A stretch of 53,782 nucleotides of DNA from an uncultured Ruminococcus sp. (GTDB lineage: Bacteria; Bacillota; Clostridia; Oscillospirales; Ruminococcaceae). The translations under genes were made by a program, and so were the position numbers. The stretch spans positions 1 to 53,782 of the forward strand of contig CAJTLC010000018.1 in assembly GCA_910576995.1 (NCBI GenBank), written 5' to 3'. Every line of letters starts with the position of its first letter. Position 1 is the stretch's first letter. The notes beneath the pieces are model-generated. The model made no database searches and was not told the origin of the DNA. It saw nothing but the letters and a program-made list of their open reading frames with translations. Positions 7,378 to 14,730 of the stretch are shown here, piece after piece.

Positions 7378-9090
7378 ATGAAAAAGATGATAATGGCTGC
7401 GGCGGCTGTGGTTTCAGCTTCCGCTGTCGCAGGAGTTACAGTTTTTGCCGCCGGAAAATACACTGCAAAAGATCTGAATGACCTTTGCAGTTCTCTTCTG
7501 GGAAAAACTGCCGTAACTTCTGAACAGGACGTTGACGGTGATGGAGTAGTGGATGTATACGATCTTATTGCGATGAGGCAGACTTTTTTGGGTTCGGGGG
7601 ATTTTACCCGTCAGACTATTGGAGTAAGCGATGAAAATGTTCGCTATATCGGCAGAAATATTTACGACAGCGATAATGTGGCATGGCTTGTTCAGAGCGG
7701 TTCTTCAATTGAATTTACCGTTACCGGAAAATCAGCCGAAGTAATTATCAACGGAGACGCAAATGTGGGCAATGATGAAAAATATCGTCCGAGATATGCA
7801 GTTCTTGTCGACGATGAAATAATTCTGGACGAGCTTCTCGGCGAAAGCGAAAAAACTGTAAAGCTTTTTGACGGCGATGTTTCGCGCACTGCTGTCGTCA
7901 AGATCGTTCATCTGTCCGAAGCAAATAACGGCGCAGTCGGCGTAAGCGGCGTTACTGTTGATTCTGATGTCCCTGTTCCTGTTTCTCCGACTGCGAAAAA
8001 AGATTTGCAGATAGAGTTTATAGGGGATTCCATCACCTGCGCGTACGGAGTTGAGGGCAGAGATCAGTATGAGAATTTTAAAACGTCCACTGAAAATTTC
8101 ATGAAGTCTTATGCCTATTTGACGGCAAAACAGCTTGACGCGGACTACAGCGCAGTAAGCTACAGCGGTCACGGAATTATTTCCGGTTACAGCAGTACGG
8201 GCGACAGAGTAACAGACAGTCTTGTTCCTGATTATTACGATTACGTCGGAAAGATCGGAAGTTATAAAGTTCCGTGGAATTTTGAAAACGATCGGAAAGA
8301 TGTTATAGTGATAAATCTTGGAACGAATGACAATACCTATGCGTCGAAAGATTACGAGACAAGAGGCGTTGAATATGCCGGCGCTTACACTGAATTTCTG
8401 CTCCATATTCATGAAAAGCATCCGGAATCTTATATTATCTGCACTATAGGTACTATGGGCTGTACTGAAATGTATCCTTATATACAAATGGCTGTTGATA
8501 ATTTCAAGGACGCTTCCGGATATGACCGTATAATGTCGTATCAATCCGCAACGCATACCCAGAGCGACGGATTCGGTTCGGATTGGCATCCGTCTGAAAA
8601 AACTCAGCAGAACAGCGCGTATGTGCTTGCCGATAAAATCTGTCAGGCTCTTGGAATGGAGTCCGATCAGATTGGCATTGACGTTGCGGCGGAATCCGAA
8701 TTTAGTTCGACGGCTGACGATTCTGCAAATATGTCGGCTTATTTTTCGGATTGGGACAGATCGTACCATATAACGACCGTTTCCGGCGGAGATTCAAAGG
8801 AGTCTATTCAGGCGTTCGTGTCGGGAATCGGCTTGAAAAAAGGCGGCAAGTATCATTTTTCATTTCAAGGCGAAACTTCCGAGGGAACGGAGATACCGTT
8901 TGCTATTAAAAGCAAATCTACAGGCGAAACGATCTATGAGGACGTTTTTGTCGGAACAGGCTCAAAAACGCTCTATGAAGCGGAAGTTTCTTCAACTGTT
9001 GCAGGCGACGCGGAAATCGTATTTTCACTTGGCGGAGAAAATAATCTGCGTTTCAGCATTTATGAACTTAAGCTTGTAAAATTTGAATGA
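7378..9090 (+). CDS. Secreted CE2-like SGNH esterase with N-terminal dockerin-like segment
   Basis: 570 residues from the ATG at 7378 (GCGGAGGGA upstream). A signal peptide (MKKMIMAAAAVVS to VFA) ends near residue 25. A dockerin-like segment follows at once, with one good calcium loop (DVDGDGVVDVYDLIAM); its partner repeat (YTAKDLNDL) lacks the loop. A beta-sandwich (about 85-205) precedes an SGNH hydrolase domain with Ser218 in FIGDSITCAYG, Asn317 in LGTNDN and Asp402/His404 in DWHPS. This order of beta-sandwich then SGNH is that of carbohydrate esterase family 2, so deacetylation of xylan or related glycans is likely. The last 100 residues look like another beta domain, perhaps carbohydrate-binding. 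The CE2 assignment is inferred from architecture. Confidence 0.82.
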   Translation: MKKMIMAAAAVVSASAVAGVTVFAAGKYTAKDLNDLCSSLLGKTAVTSEQDVDGDGVVDVYDLIAMRQTFLGSGDFTRQTIGVSDENVRYIGRNIYDSDNVAWLVQSGSSIEFTVTGKSAEVIINGDANVGNDEKYRPRYAVLVDDEIILDELLGESEKTVKLFDGDVSRTAVVKIVHLSEANNGAVGVSGVTVDSDVPVPVSPTAKKDLQIEFIGDSITCAYGVEGRDQYENFKTSTENFMKSYAYLTAKQLDADYSAVSYSGHGIISGYSSTGDRVTDSLVPDYYDYVGKIGSYKVPWNFENDRKDVIVINLGTNDNTYASKDYETRGVEYAGAYTEFLLHIHEKHPESYIICTIGTMGCTEMYPYIQMAVDNFKDASGYDRIMSYQSATHTQSDGFGSDWHPSEKTQQNSAYVLADKICQALGMESDQIGIDVAAESEFSSTADDSANMSAYFSDWDRSYHITTVSGGDSKESIQAFVSGIGLKKGGKYHFSFQGETSEGTEIPFAIKSKSTGETIYEDVFVGTGSKTLYEAEVSSTVAGDAEIVFSLGGENNLRFSIYELKLVKFE

Positions 9091-9192
9091 TCTGTATTTG
9101 AGGCAACGCCGCGCAAAGAACGCCCGACGGCTTTGCACGTCATCTGCTTAGAGCGTGTTGAATCGAAGCTGAACAGAAAGGACGGTGAAAAT

Positions 9193-9726
9193 GTGGAGAA
9201 AAACAAAATGATCGCTCTCGTATGCGGAGTTATAGCTGCTTTGCTGGTGATCATGGCAGGAAGAAGCTGTACAGAAAGCGTTCGGGAAGCAAATGAAAAA
9301 AGCCGCATAAAAAGCGGCAAATCGAACATTTCACAATCCGAACAGTCGGGAGTAAGCGCAGTCGGCGGCACTGCGCCTGTGGAAGATGGAGGCCGTGTGA
9401 CTGATATATTCGGACGGATCGTTACGTCGGCAACTGTTCCGAATACAACGCACGTTACCGAAACTTCCACCGAGCCTGTCGTTGAATATGTGACTGACGC
9501 ATTCGGGAACGTGATCGGCACGGAAACTGTAACGTCGACTACTACGGCGACTGCCGCTTATGAGACCGAAACGACCGCTTCGACCACGCTTTCTCCGCTC
9601 GATCAGTTCAATAACGATCAGCAGAAGCCGCCGCCGAATATCAGCGGTTTTAATCACGGCAGCTACGATGAGGACGGCAATCCGAAGCCGACTCTTCCGC
9701 CTGATTTCTCAATTGTTATAAATTAA
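9193..9726 (+). CDS. Membrane-anchored Thr/Ser-rich protein
   Basis: 177 residues from a GTG at 9193 (AAAGGA upstream); an ATG at 9208 is the alternative. One membrane segment (MIALVCGVIAALLVIMAG) is followed by a long extracytoplasmic tail rich in Thr, Ser, Val and Glu, with two similar segments (VTDIFGRIVTSATV and VTDAFGNVIGTETV) that suggest an internal duplication. The end is Pro-rich. No catalytic motif is visible and I do not recognise the family. It lies between a secreted esterase and cyclophilin. Confidence 0.6.
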   Translation: MEKNKMIALVCGVIAALLVIMAGRSCTESVREANEKSRIKSGKSNISQSEQSGVSAVGGTAPVEDGGRVTDIFGRIVTSATVPNTTHVTETSTEPVVEYVTDAFGNVIGTETVTSTTTATAAYETETTASTTLSPLDQFNNDQQKPPPNISGFNHGSYDEDGNPKPTLPPDFSIVIN

Positions 9727-9751
9727 AAGCGATCTCTAAGATAACGCTTTA
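9727..9751 (+). terminator. Weak terminator-like hairpin
   Basis: AAAGCG and CGCTTT flank an inner ATC/GAT pair, and an AT-rich tract (ATTTATT) follows. The stem is short, so termination would be partial. It lies between the Thr/Ser-rich gene and cyclophilin. Confidence 0.35.
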
Positions 9752-9784
9752 TTTATTGTTGATATATATTATGGAGGTATAAAA

Positions 9785-10258
9785 ATGATAGTAATCGAAA
9801 TGGAAAACGGAAAAAAGATCAAACTGGAGCTTTATCCTGAAATCGCGCCTATTTCATGCGAAAATTTTGAAAAGCTCGTTAAAGAAGGATTCTATGACGG
9901 TCTTACGTTTCATAGAGTTATTCCGGGATTTATGATTCAGGGAGGATGTCCTAACGGAACGGGTACAGGCGGTCCCGGCTGGCATATTAAGGGCGAATTT
10001 GCAGCTAACGGCGTAAAAAATGATCTTAAACACACAAGAGGCGTTCTTTCAATGGCGCGCGCTCAGGCTCCTGATTCCGCCGGTTCTCAGTTCTTCATCA
10101 TGCATGAGGACGCGCCTTATCTTGATGGTCAGTACGCGGCTTTCGGTAAAGTTACGGAGGGCATGGACGTAGTTGATGAAATTGCTGCCGTCAGCACAAA
10201 TTATGCCGATATGCCGCTTACTCCGCAGGTAATGAAGAAAGTTTTCATTGAGGAATAG
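9785..10258 (+). CDS. Cyclophilin-type peptidyl-prolyl cis-trans isomerase
   Basis: A cytosolic cyclophilin of 157 residues that catalyses proline isomerisation during protein folding. The family core is clear: FHRVIPGFMIQGGCPNGTG (with the catalytic Arg), then GVLSMARAQAPDSAGSQFFI and LDGQYAAFGKV. There is no signal peptide. The start has a strong site (TGGAGGTATAAAA). The stop (TAG, 10256-10258) lies 10 bases before the nfo start, so the two are probably cotranscribed. Confidence 0.93.
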   Translation: MIVIEMENGKKIKLELYPEIAPISCENFEKLVKEGFYDGLTFHRVIPGFMIQGGCPNGTGTGGPGWHIKGEFAANGVKNDLKHTRGVLSMARAQAPDSAGSQFFIMHEDAPYLDGQYAAFGKVTEGMDVVDEIAAVSTNYADMPLTPQVMKKVFIEE

Positions 10259-10268
10259 GGTGGGGGAT

Positions 10269-11099
10269 ATGCTTTATATCGGCTGTCATCTTTCGTATTC
10301 AAAGGGTTACGAAGCTATGGGTAAGCAGGCTTTGGATATCGACGCCAATACGTTCGCTTTTTTTACAAGAAATCCCCGCGGCGGTTCAGCCAAGGCGATC
10401 GATCCTGCCGACGCCGCAAAGCTTCGCGAAATTTTAGCTGATAATAATTTTGGCAGGCTTGTCGCTCATGCGCCTTATACGATGAATGCCTGCGCCGCCG
10501 ATCTGAATATCCGCCGTTTTGCAAGAGAAGCAATGGCGGACGATCTTGTTCGCATGGAGGCTGTTCCGAATAATTATTATAATTTTCATCCCGGTTCTCA
10601 TGTAAAGCAAGGCACGGAAGCAGGGATACAGCTTATTTCTGAACAGCTGAACGAAGTTTTGAAACCTGAACAGACAACTACTGTTCTGCTTGAAACTATG
10701 GCGGGAAAAGGCTCTGAAATGGGTCGGACATTTGAAGAAATACAGGCGATAATCGAACGGACGGAGCTGGACGGGAAGCTGGGAGTCTGCCTTGATACCT
10801 GTCATATCTGGGACGGCGGATATGATATTGTGAATGATCTGGACGGAGTTCTGGAGAAATTCGATCGGATCATCGGACTTGATCGTCTGAAAGCGGTTCA
10901 TCTCAACGACAGTATGAATCCGCTTGGCGCGCATAAGGACAGGCACGCGAAAATCGGAGAGGGATTTATAGGAGCAGACGCGTTGATTCGCGTGATCAAT
11001 CATCCTTCTTTAAAAAATTTGCCTTTTATTCTTGAAACGCCGAATGATATCGACGGCTATGCAAAAGAGATTGATTTTCTTCGCAGAAATTTTGGATAA
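10269..11099 (+). CDS. nfo: Endonuclease IV (AP endonuclease family 2)
   Basis: A zinc-dependent AP endonuclease of base-excision repair, 276 residues as a TIM barrel. Metal-ligand motifs are present: HAPYTMNAC, NFHPGSHVKQG, LLETMAGKGSEMG, CLDTCHIWDGGYD, VHLNDSMNPLGAHKDRH and GEGFIG. The start is uncertain. The ATG at 10269 begins the conserved LYIGCHLS strand, but a GTG at 10260 is better spaced from AGGA at 10251. It follows cyclophilin closely and is followed by a palindromic repeat and a bidirectional terminator. Confidence 0.92.
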   Translation: MLYIGCHLSYSKGYEAMGKQALDIDANTFAFFTRNPRGGSAKAIDPADAAKLREILADNNFGRLVAHAPYTMNACAADLNIRRFAREAMADDLVRMEAVPNNYYNFHPGSHVKQGTEAGIQLISEQLNEVLKPEQTTTVLLETMAGKGSEMGRTFEEIQAIIERTELDGKLGVCLDTCHIWDGGYDIVNDLDGVLEKFDRIIGLDRLKAVHLNDSMNPLGAHKDRHAKIGEGFIGADALIRVINHPSLKNLPFILETPNDIDGYAKEIDFLRRNFG

Positions 11100-11101
11100 T
11101 A

Positions 11102-11187
11102 AGAACCTGTCTTCACAATATAGCGCACGTCTTTTCGGCAAAATTATGCTCGAAAATCCGCACACAAACCTTGTGAAGACAGGTTCT
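11102..11187. repeat. Palindromic repeat element
   Basis: The ends AGAACCTGTCTTCACAA and TTGTGAAGACAGGTTCT are perfect 17-bp inverted repeats. Inside, GCACGTCTTTTCGGCA also occurs, inverted, in the element at 821-986. It lies right after the nfo stop and just before a terminator. Confidence 0.7.
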
Positions 11188-11222
11188 AAAAAGGAGCGTT
11201 TAATAATGAATGCTCCTTTTTA
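11188..11222. terminator. Bidirectional terminator between nfo and pduL
   Basis: AAAAAGGAGC (11188-11197) pairs with GCTCCTTTTT (11212-11221). The A/T flanks give a T-run on both strands, so it can end both convergent genes, nfo (+) and pduL (-). Confidence 0.8.
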
Positions 11223-11236
11223 TTTATGCGTTTCAT

Positions 11237-11818
11237 TTACTTGATCTCAATAATTTCTCCGTAAAGTTCGCGAGGCGCGCCGATCGCATTAGATTCGTCC
11301 GTATCGATGTGCATCGCTCTTGCGTATTTTTCGGAAACACGGCATACTACATCGCCGAGAACCGCACTTCTTTCGGGCGTTTCAACTTTCACCCAAACGA
11401 TCTGTTTATCTGTAACGCCAAGTTCTTCGGCGTCGGCAGGCGTAAGATGGATATGACGCTTTGCAACTATAACGCCTTCGCTTATCTCAATCTCTCCGCA
11501 CGGACCGATAACCTTGCAAGCTCCCGAACCGGCGATATCTGCGGATTCTCTGATAGGAGCGGCAATTCCGATCGAACGCGCGTCCGTAGCTGAAAGTTCA
11601 ACCTGAGTTTCAGGACGGACAGGACCGAGAATAGATACTCCTGCGAGTTCCTTTTTAGGTCCTACAATAGTAACACGCTCTTCACAGGCAAACTGACCGG
11701 GCTGAGAAAGATCTTTTTTCTTTGTAAGCTCGTGACCTTTGCCAAAGAGAATTTCAAGATGCTCCTGCGTAACGTGAATATGACGTGCCGATGTTTCAAC
11801 GATGAATTTTTTAGACAT
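11237..11818 (-). CDS. pduL: PduL-type phosphate acyltransferase
   Basis: 193 residues of the PduL phosphotransacylase family, which transfers an acyl group between CoA and phosphate. Two similar barrel halves are visible, with zinc-binding histidine motifs TSARHIHVTQ at the start and VAKRHIHLTP in the middle. No microcompartment targeting extension precedes the first motif and no microcompartment genes are nearby. A role as a housekeeping phosphotransacetylase is therefore more likely than propanediol use. GGAGG stands 8 bases before the ATG, and a small hairpin (CCCGA/TCGGG, 11840-11854) lies in the leader. Confidence 0.9.
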   Translation of the reverse strand: MSKKFIVETSARHIHVTQEHLEILFGKGHELTKKKDLSQPGQFACEERVTIVGPKKELAGVSILGPVRPETQVELSATDARSIGIAAPIRESADIAGSGACKVIGPCGEIEISEGVIVAKRHIHLTPADAEELGVTDKQIVWVKVETPERSAVLGDVVCRVSEKYARAMHIDTDESNAIGAPRELYGEIIEIK

Positions 11819-11861
11819 GATGATTCCTCCGTATAATTACCCGAATAATCGGGGAAATTCT

Positions 11862-11898
11862 AAAAAGCGGACACATGACGCGGTTTCGCCGGCGTCCG
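11862..11898 (-). terminator. Terminator after tRNA-Arg
   Basis: On the minus strand CGGAC and GTCCG, with an inner GACGC/GCGTC alternative, form a GC-rich hairpin followed by CTTTTTAG. It lies just after the encoded CCA of tRNA-Arg and before pduL. Confidence 0.55.
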
Positions 11899-11902
11899 GA
11901 AT

Positions 11903-11979
11903 TGGCGTCCCAAAGAGGAGTCGAACCTCCGGCCTGCTGCTTAGGAGGCAGCCGCTCTATCCTACTGAGCTATTGGGAC
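11903..11979 (-). tRNA. tRNA-Arg (anticodon CCT)
   Basis: The minus-strand cloverleaf has acceptor GTCCCAA with TTGGGAC, discriminator G and an encoded CCA (complement of 11903-11905). The anticodon stem GCTGC/GCAGC carries the loop with CCT, decoding AGG. The T arm is GGAGG-TTCGACT-CCTC. All arms pair well. A promoter lies about 60 bases upstream. Confidence 0.93.
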
Positions 11980-12031
11980 AATTAATAATCTACGCGTTCA
12001 GAGCCTGCTGAGTATAGACTCTTACTTATTT

Positions 12032-12060
12032 ATTTTACCACATAATTCCATTTAATGCAA
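12032..12060 (-). promoter_or_regulatory. Promoter of tRNA-Arg
   Basis: On the minus strand TTGCAT (12055-12060), a 17-base spacer and TAAAAT (12032-12037). A diverged repeat end (AGAGCCTGCTGAGTATAG, from about 11999) lies between the promoter and the tRNA. Confidence 0.5.
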
Positions 12061-12092
12061 TAGAAAATATAAATTTTGTTATTTTAACTATT

Positions 12093-12157
12093 GGAGCGTG
12101 TTCACATAAAATAAATGTGCGGTACTAAAGCACACAATTTCTATGCGGACAGATTCT
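12093..12157 (+). repeat. Partial palindromic repeat element
   Basis: It begins GGAGCGTGTTCACATAAAAT, matching the complement of the repeats at 33-54 and 139-160, and ends GCGGACAGATTCTA, which resembles the right end of the element at 11102-11187 (GACAGGTTCTA). It looks like a degenerate member of the family. The rest of the 11819-12264 gap holds tRNA-Arg and the two promoters. Confidence 0.5.
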
Positions 12158-12180
12158 AAAAACAACTTTTGCAAAAAAGC

Positions 12181-12209
12181 TTGACAAAAGCCAAAAAATA
12201 TGGTATAGT
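12181..12209 (+). promoter_or_regulatory. Sigma-A promoter of the ACT-hom operon
   Basis: TTGACA (12181-12186), a 17-base spacer and TATAGT (12204-12209). The leader of about 50 bases shows no attenuator or T-box structure that I could recognise. Confidence 0.75.
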
Positions 12210-12264
12210 TAATATATAGTGTACAGTTGTTCGCGTATGGCGGACGTTTCGAAAGGACTGCGGT

Positions 12265-12708
12265 ATGGAACAGAAATCACAGCTTATCGTTGTGGACTCG
12301 GCGATTCTCCCCGATGTCTTCACGAAAGTACTTGATGTTAAAAAGCTGATGGCGCAAAGAGGAGAAAAAAGTTTTGCTTCTGCCTGTAAACGCGTGGGAG
12401 TCTCGCGCAGCGCTTATTATAAATACAAAGACAGCGTTTTCTCCTATGAGGAGTTTTTTAACCGCAAGATCGTCAATCTGTATCTGCTTCTGAGCGACAG
12501 CCCCGGCGTTCTTTCCGGTGTGCTTGTTTTTTTGCAGGATATGCAGGCTAATATCCTTACAGTCAATCAAAGCATTCCTGTCGACGGAGCGGCTAATGTG
12601 AATATTTCCCTTCGCCTTACTTCTGATAACGGCGAAGTATTAACGGCTCTCGGTTCAATTTCAACGCTTGACGGAGTTCTTGAAGTTAAGATACTTTCCG
12701 CCGAATAA
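12265..12708 (+). CDS. ACT-domain protein, UPF0735/PheB-like
   Basis: 147 residues. The first half (MEQKSQLIVVDSAILPDVFTK, then KRVGVSRSAYYKYKDSVF) has a short HTH-like segment typical of UPF0735. The second half (about 70-147) is an ACT domain (LLSDSPGVLSGVLVFLQDMQ, then ILTVNQSIP). ACT domains usually bind amino acids. AAAGGA precedes the ATG. The gene lies 16 bases before homoserine dehydrogenase, which is short in its own C-terminal ACT region. This protein may therefore sense amino acids for the threonine/methionine branch, which is an inference. Confidence 0.85.
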   Translation: MEQKSQLIVVDSAILPDVFTKVLDVKKLMAQRGEKSFASACKRVGVSRSAYYKYKDSVFSYEEFFNRKIVNLYLLLSDSPGVLSGVLVFLQDMQANILTVNQSIPVDGAANVNISLRLTSDNGEVLTALGSISTLDGVLEVKILSAE

Positions 12709-12724
12709 TGGAGGTTTAATTAAT

Positions 12725-13918
12725 ATGTCAGTTAAAATTGCAGTTTTAGGTCACGGAGTTGTAGGCTCTGGTGTTGCAGAACTTTTTTACAAAAATAAAA
12801 AGAGCATTGAAAAACACAGCGGCTGCGAAATGGATATAAAATATATCCTCGATCTCCGCGATTTTCCCGACGCTCCTTATTGCGATAAATTTACTAAAAA
12901 TTTTGACGATATTCTTAACGACGACGAGATAACCGTGGTTGCGGAGTGTATGGGCGGCGTGGAACCTGCTTTCACTTTCGTTAAGGCGTGTCTCGACAAG
13001 GGCAAGAGCGTGGCTACTTCCAATAAGGAACTCGTCGCTGCAAAAGGCGATATTCTGCTTGCTTCTGCGCGCGAGCATAGCTGCAATTTTTTCTTCGAAG
13101 CAAGCGTGGGCGGCGCTATCCCGATAATCCGCCCTCTACACAGATGTCTTGCTGCGAATGATATAGACCGGACTGTCGGCATTCTCAACGGAACTACGAA
13201 TTTTATTTTAACTAAAATGTTCGTCGATAATATGCCTTTCGACGAGGCGCTTAAGCTCGCCCAGAATCTCGGTTACGCCGAAAAAGACCCTACGGCTGAC
13301 GTCGAGGGGCATGACGCTTGCCGCAAGATATGCATTCTCTCGTCTCTCATCTTCGGCAGACACGTTTATCCCGAAAGCGTTTATACTAAGGGAATTTCCG
13401 ATATTCAGCTGTGCGACGTGAGCATCGCCGATACGTTTGGTCATTCCATGAAGCTGGTCGCTTCTGTAAAAAGGCTTGACGATGGAAGAATTCTTCCTGC
13501 CGTAATGCCAACTCTTATTTCACGCGATAATATAATGGCAGAAGTGAATGATGTGTTCAACGCCGTTATGGTTTACGCCGACGGTATCGACAAGGCTATG
13601 TTCTACGGCAGAGGCGCCGGAAAACTCCCCACAGCAAGCGCGGTTCTGGGCGATGTTATCGAAGCGGCTAAGCATAAAGTTACAGTATTCTCACAGACTT
13701 GGGAGCCTTCCGACAATAACGATTTTGTTGCGCCGATAGACGAATATTCCTCAAAGTGGTATTTCCGCGTTCTCTCTTCGACCAAACTTGACATGGAGGG
13801 TACGTACGAAAACGAGTGTGGAATTTCATTCGTCTCCGATACCGAAATGACTTTCGCCGAGGCTCGCTCAAAAGCCAGCGAACTGAACGCTTTGGCGATT
13901 TATCCTGTGATTGAATAA
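12725..13918 (+). CDS. hom: Homoserine dehydrogenase
   Basis: Reduces aspartate semialdehyde to homoserine, the branch point to threonine and methionine. 397 residues from the ATG at 12725 (TGGAGG 10 bases upstream). Motifs: nucleotide loop GHGVVGSGVAEL at residues 7-18, GILNGTTNFILTKM, and the substrate region GYAEKDPTADVEGHDACRK. The C-terminal 60 residues (FRVLSSTKLDMEGTYENE) are shorter than the full ACT domain of many bacterial enzymes. The gene is coupled to the preceding ACT-domain gene. Confidence 0.93.
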   Translation: MSVKIAVLGHGVVGSGVAELFYKNKKSIEKHSGCEMDIKYILDLRDFPDAPYCDKFTKNFDDILNDDEITVVAECMGGVEPAFTFVKACLDKGKSVATSNKELVAAKGDILLASAREHSCNFFFEASVGGAIPIIRPLHRCLAANDIDRTVGILNGTTNFILTKMFVDNMPFDEALKLAQNLGYAEKDPTADVEGHDACRKICILSSLIFGRHVYPESVYTKGISDIQLCDVSIADTFGHSMKLVASVKRLDDGRILPAVMPTLISRDNIMAEVNDVFNAVMVYADGIDKAMFYGRGAGKLPTASAVLGDVIEAAKHKVTVFSQTWEPSDNNDFVAPIDEYSSKWYFRVLSSTKLDMEGTYENECGISFVSDTEMTFAEARSKASELNALAIYPVIE

Positions 13919-13934
13919 TTTTTCAAAAAAAAGC

Positions 13935-13963
13935 TTGACAATTTTGTATCTTTATGATATAAT
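13935..13963 (+). promoter_or_regulatory. Consensus promoter of tRNA-Ala
   Basis: TTGACA (13935-13940), a 17-base spacer and TATAAT (13958-13963), both exact matches to consensus. Transcription should start near 13970, 25 bases before the mature tRNA. Confidence 0.85.
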
Positions 13964-13994
13964 TATATGCAGATGAGGTTTGACTTCATCTCAT

Positions 13995-14070
13995 GGGGCA
14001 TTAGCGCAGTTGGGAGCGCATCACACTGGCAGTGTGGGGGTCAGGGGTTCGAATCCCCTATGCTCCACCA
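13995..14070 (+). tRNA. tRNA-Ala (anticodon GGC)
   Basis: Acceptor GGGGCAT pairs with ATGCTCC (one G-T), discriminator A and an encoded CCA. Anticodon stem TCACA/TGTGG carries loop CTGGCAG, anticodon GGC at 14028-14030. T arm AGGGG-TTCGAAT-CCCCT. It is the last host gene before phage genes, and its 3' end is the probable attachment core. Confidence 0.95.
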
Positions 14071-14214
14071 AATACTAAACGTCGGTGTTTCGGAGTTATC
14101 CCGATTTACCGACGTTTTTCTTTACTTTTAATTCTAAATATTTTTAGGAAAATATAAGTGATTTTTGGAAAATCTAAGAAAATTTAAGTGAAATATGACA
14201 CAAAAGTATGACAC
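14041..14214. other. Probable prophage attachment region (attL)
   Basis: The tRNA-Ala 3' half (about 14041-14070) is the likely crossover core, as for many tyrosine integrases. To its right lie short direct repeats like integrase arm sites: GGAAAATATAAGTGA (14147), GGAAAATCTAAG (14167), GAAAATTTAAGTGA (14178), and TATGACAC twice (14194 and 14207, 13-base period). Phage genes begin directly after. The matching attR and the integrase are outside the window, so the core is not proven. Confidence 0.5.
14077..14119 (+). terminator. Terminator after tRNA-Ala
   Basis: AAACGTCGGT (14077-14086) pairs with ACCGACGTTT (14108-14117); an inner CGG/CCG pair extends the stem, and a T-run (TTTTTC) follows. 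Confidence 0.8.
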
Positions 14215-14216
14215 GA

Positions 14217-14243
14217 AAATCCCCTTTGATTTAGAGGGGATTT
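14217..14243. terminator. Bidirectional hairpin at the phage edge
   Basis: AAATCCCCT (14217-14225) pairs with AGGGGATTT (14235-14243). It can act on both strands and separates host and phage transcription. Confidence 0.6.
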
Positions 14244-14244
14244 C

Positions 14245-14373
14245 TTATTTGCCTATACTATCTTCCAACAGTTTATTTATAAATCAATTCAGGCTCATGC
14301 CTTTGTATTCTGCAAGTTGTCTATATTCTTCTTATTTACCTTATGGAAATGTTGCGGTAAAACGGTTTTTCGG
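14245..14373 (-). pseudogene. Decayed ribbon-helix-helix (Arc/HicB-like) gene
   Basis: One minus-strand frame spells NRFTATFP, stop, GK, stop, EEYRQLAEYKGMSLN, stop, FINKLLEDSIGK, stop. Apart from three in-frame stops (TAA, TAA, TGA) this matches small RHH DNA-binding proteins, which open with a beta strand (RFTATFP) and end with a SLNxFINxLL helix. The start codon is gone. It lies between the last phage gene and the attachment region. The unbroken segments make chance unlikely, but the identification rests on motif recall. Confidence 0.55.
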
Positions 14374-14375
14374 TT

Positions 14376-14404
14376 AAAAAAGGACTGTATAAACAGCCCT
14401 TTTT
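14376..14404 (-). terminator. Terminator ending the phage minus-strand block
   Basis: On the minus strand AAAAAGG-CTGT pairs with ACAG-CCTTTTTT around a 4-base loop, followed by a T-run. It begins 2 bases after the last phage stop codon. Confidence 0.75.
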
Positions 14405-14405
14405 G

Positions 14406-14711
14406 TTATAAAGAATCAATTTTCCGCAGTGTCGCATGGTATAGTTTTGGATTCAGCAGCTGCAAAGTCATCATAAGCTCATTCATTACCGCCCATACTC
14501 CTACAGCTTCTCTGCCTTGAATAATGGTAAAAAATTCGTTGTCTCCGTAGTTGTCAATGAAGGTTTCTGTGTACGCTGTTTTTGATTCTTTTTGTGTAAA
14601 GTGGTGATCGTAGACCGTGTACAGTGCGGAAAGCTTTTCGCAGTCCGAAAAAGACTTGGATTTACTTTCAAGGTCTTTTATTGCTTTTTCAAGTTCTGCC
14701 TGGGAGAACAT
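14406..14711 (-). CDS. Phage accessory cassette protein, 101 aa, unknown
   Basis: Last gene of the accessory cassette. It is helical and charged (SQAELEKAIKDLESKSKSF), with no membrane segment or recognised motif. The frame runs to the terminator at 14376-14404. Upstream sequence AGGTGATTTTTT gives an acceptable ribosome site for the ATG. I do not recognise the family. The transcript lies downstream of the BclA-like and Gly-rich genes, so a shared function is inferred only from position. Confidence 0.6.
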   Translation of the reverse strand: MFSQAELEKAIKDLESKSKSFSDCEKLSALYTVYDHHFTQKESKTAYTETFIDNYGDNEFFTIIQGREAVGVWAVMNELMMTLQLLNPKLYHATLRKIDSL

Positions 14712-14730
14712 AAAAAATCACCTCTGCCAT

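Noticed and set aside
14195..14377. 60-codon plus-strand frame next to attL
   Set aside because: It is the antisense of the decayed RHH gene and of two hairpins; no ribosome site.
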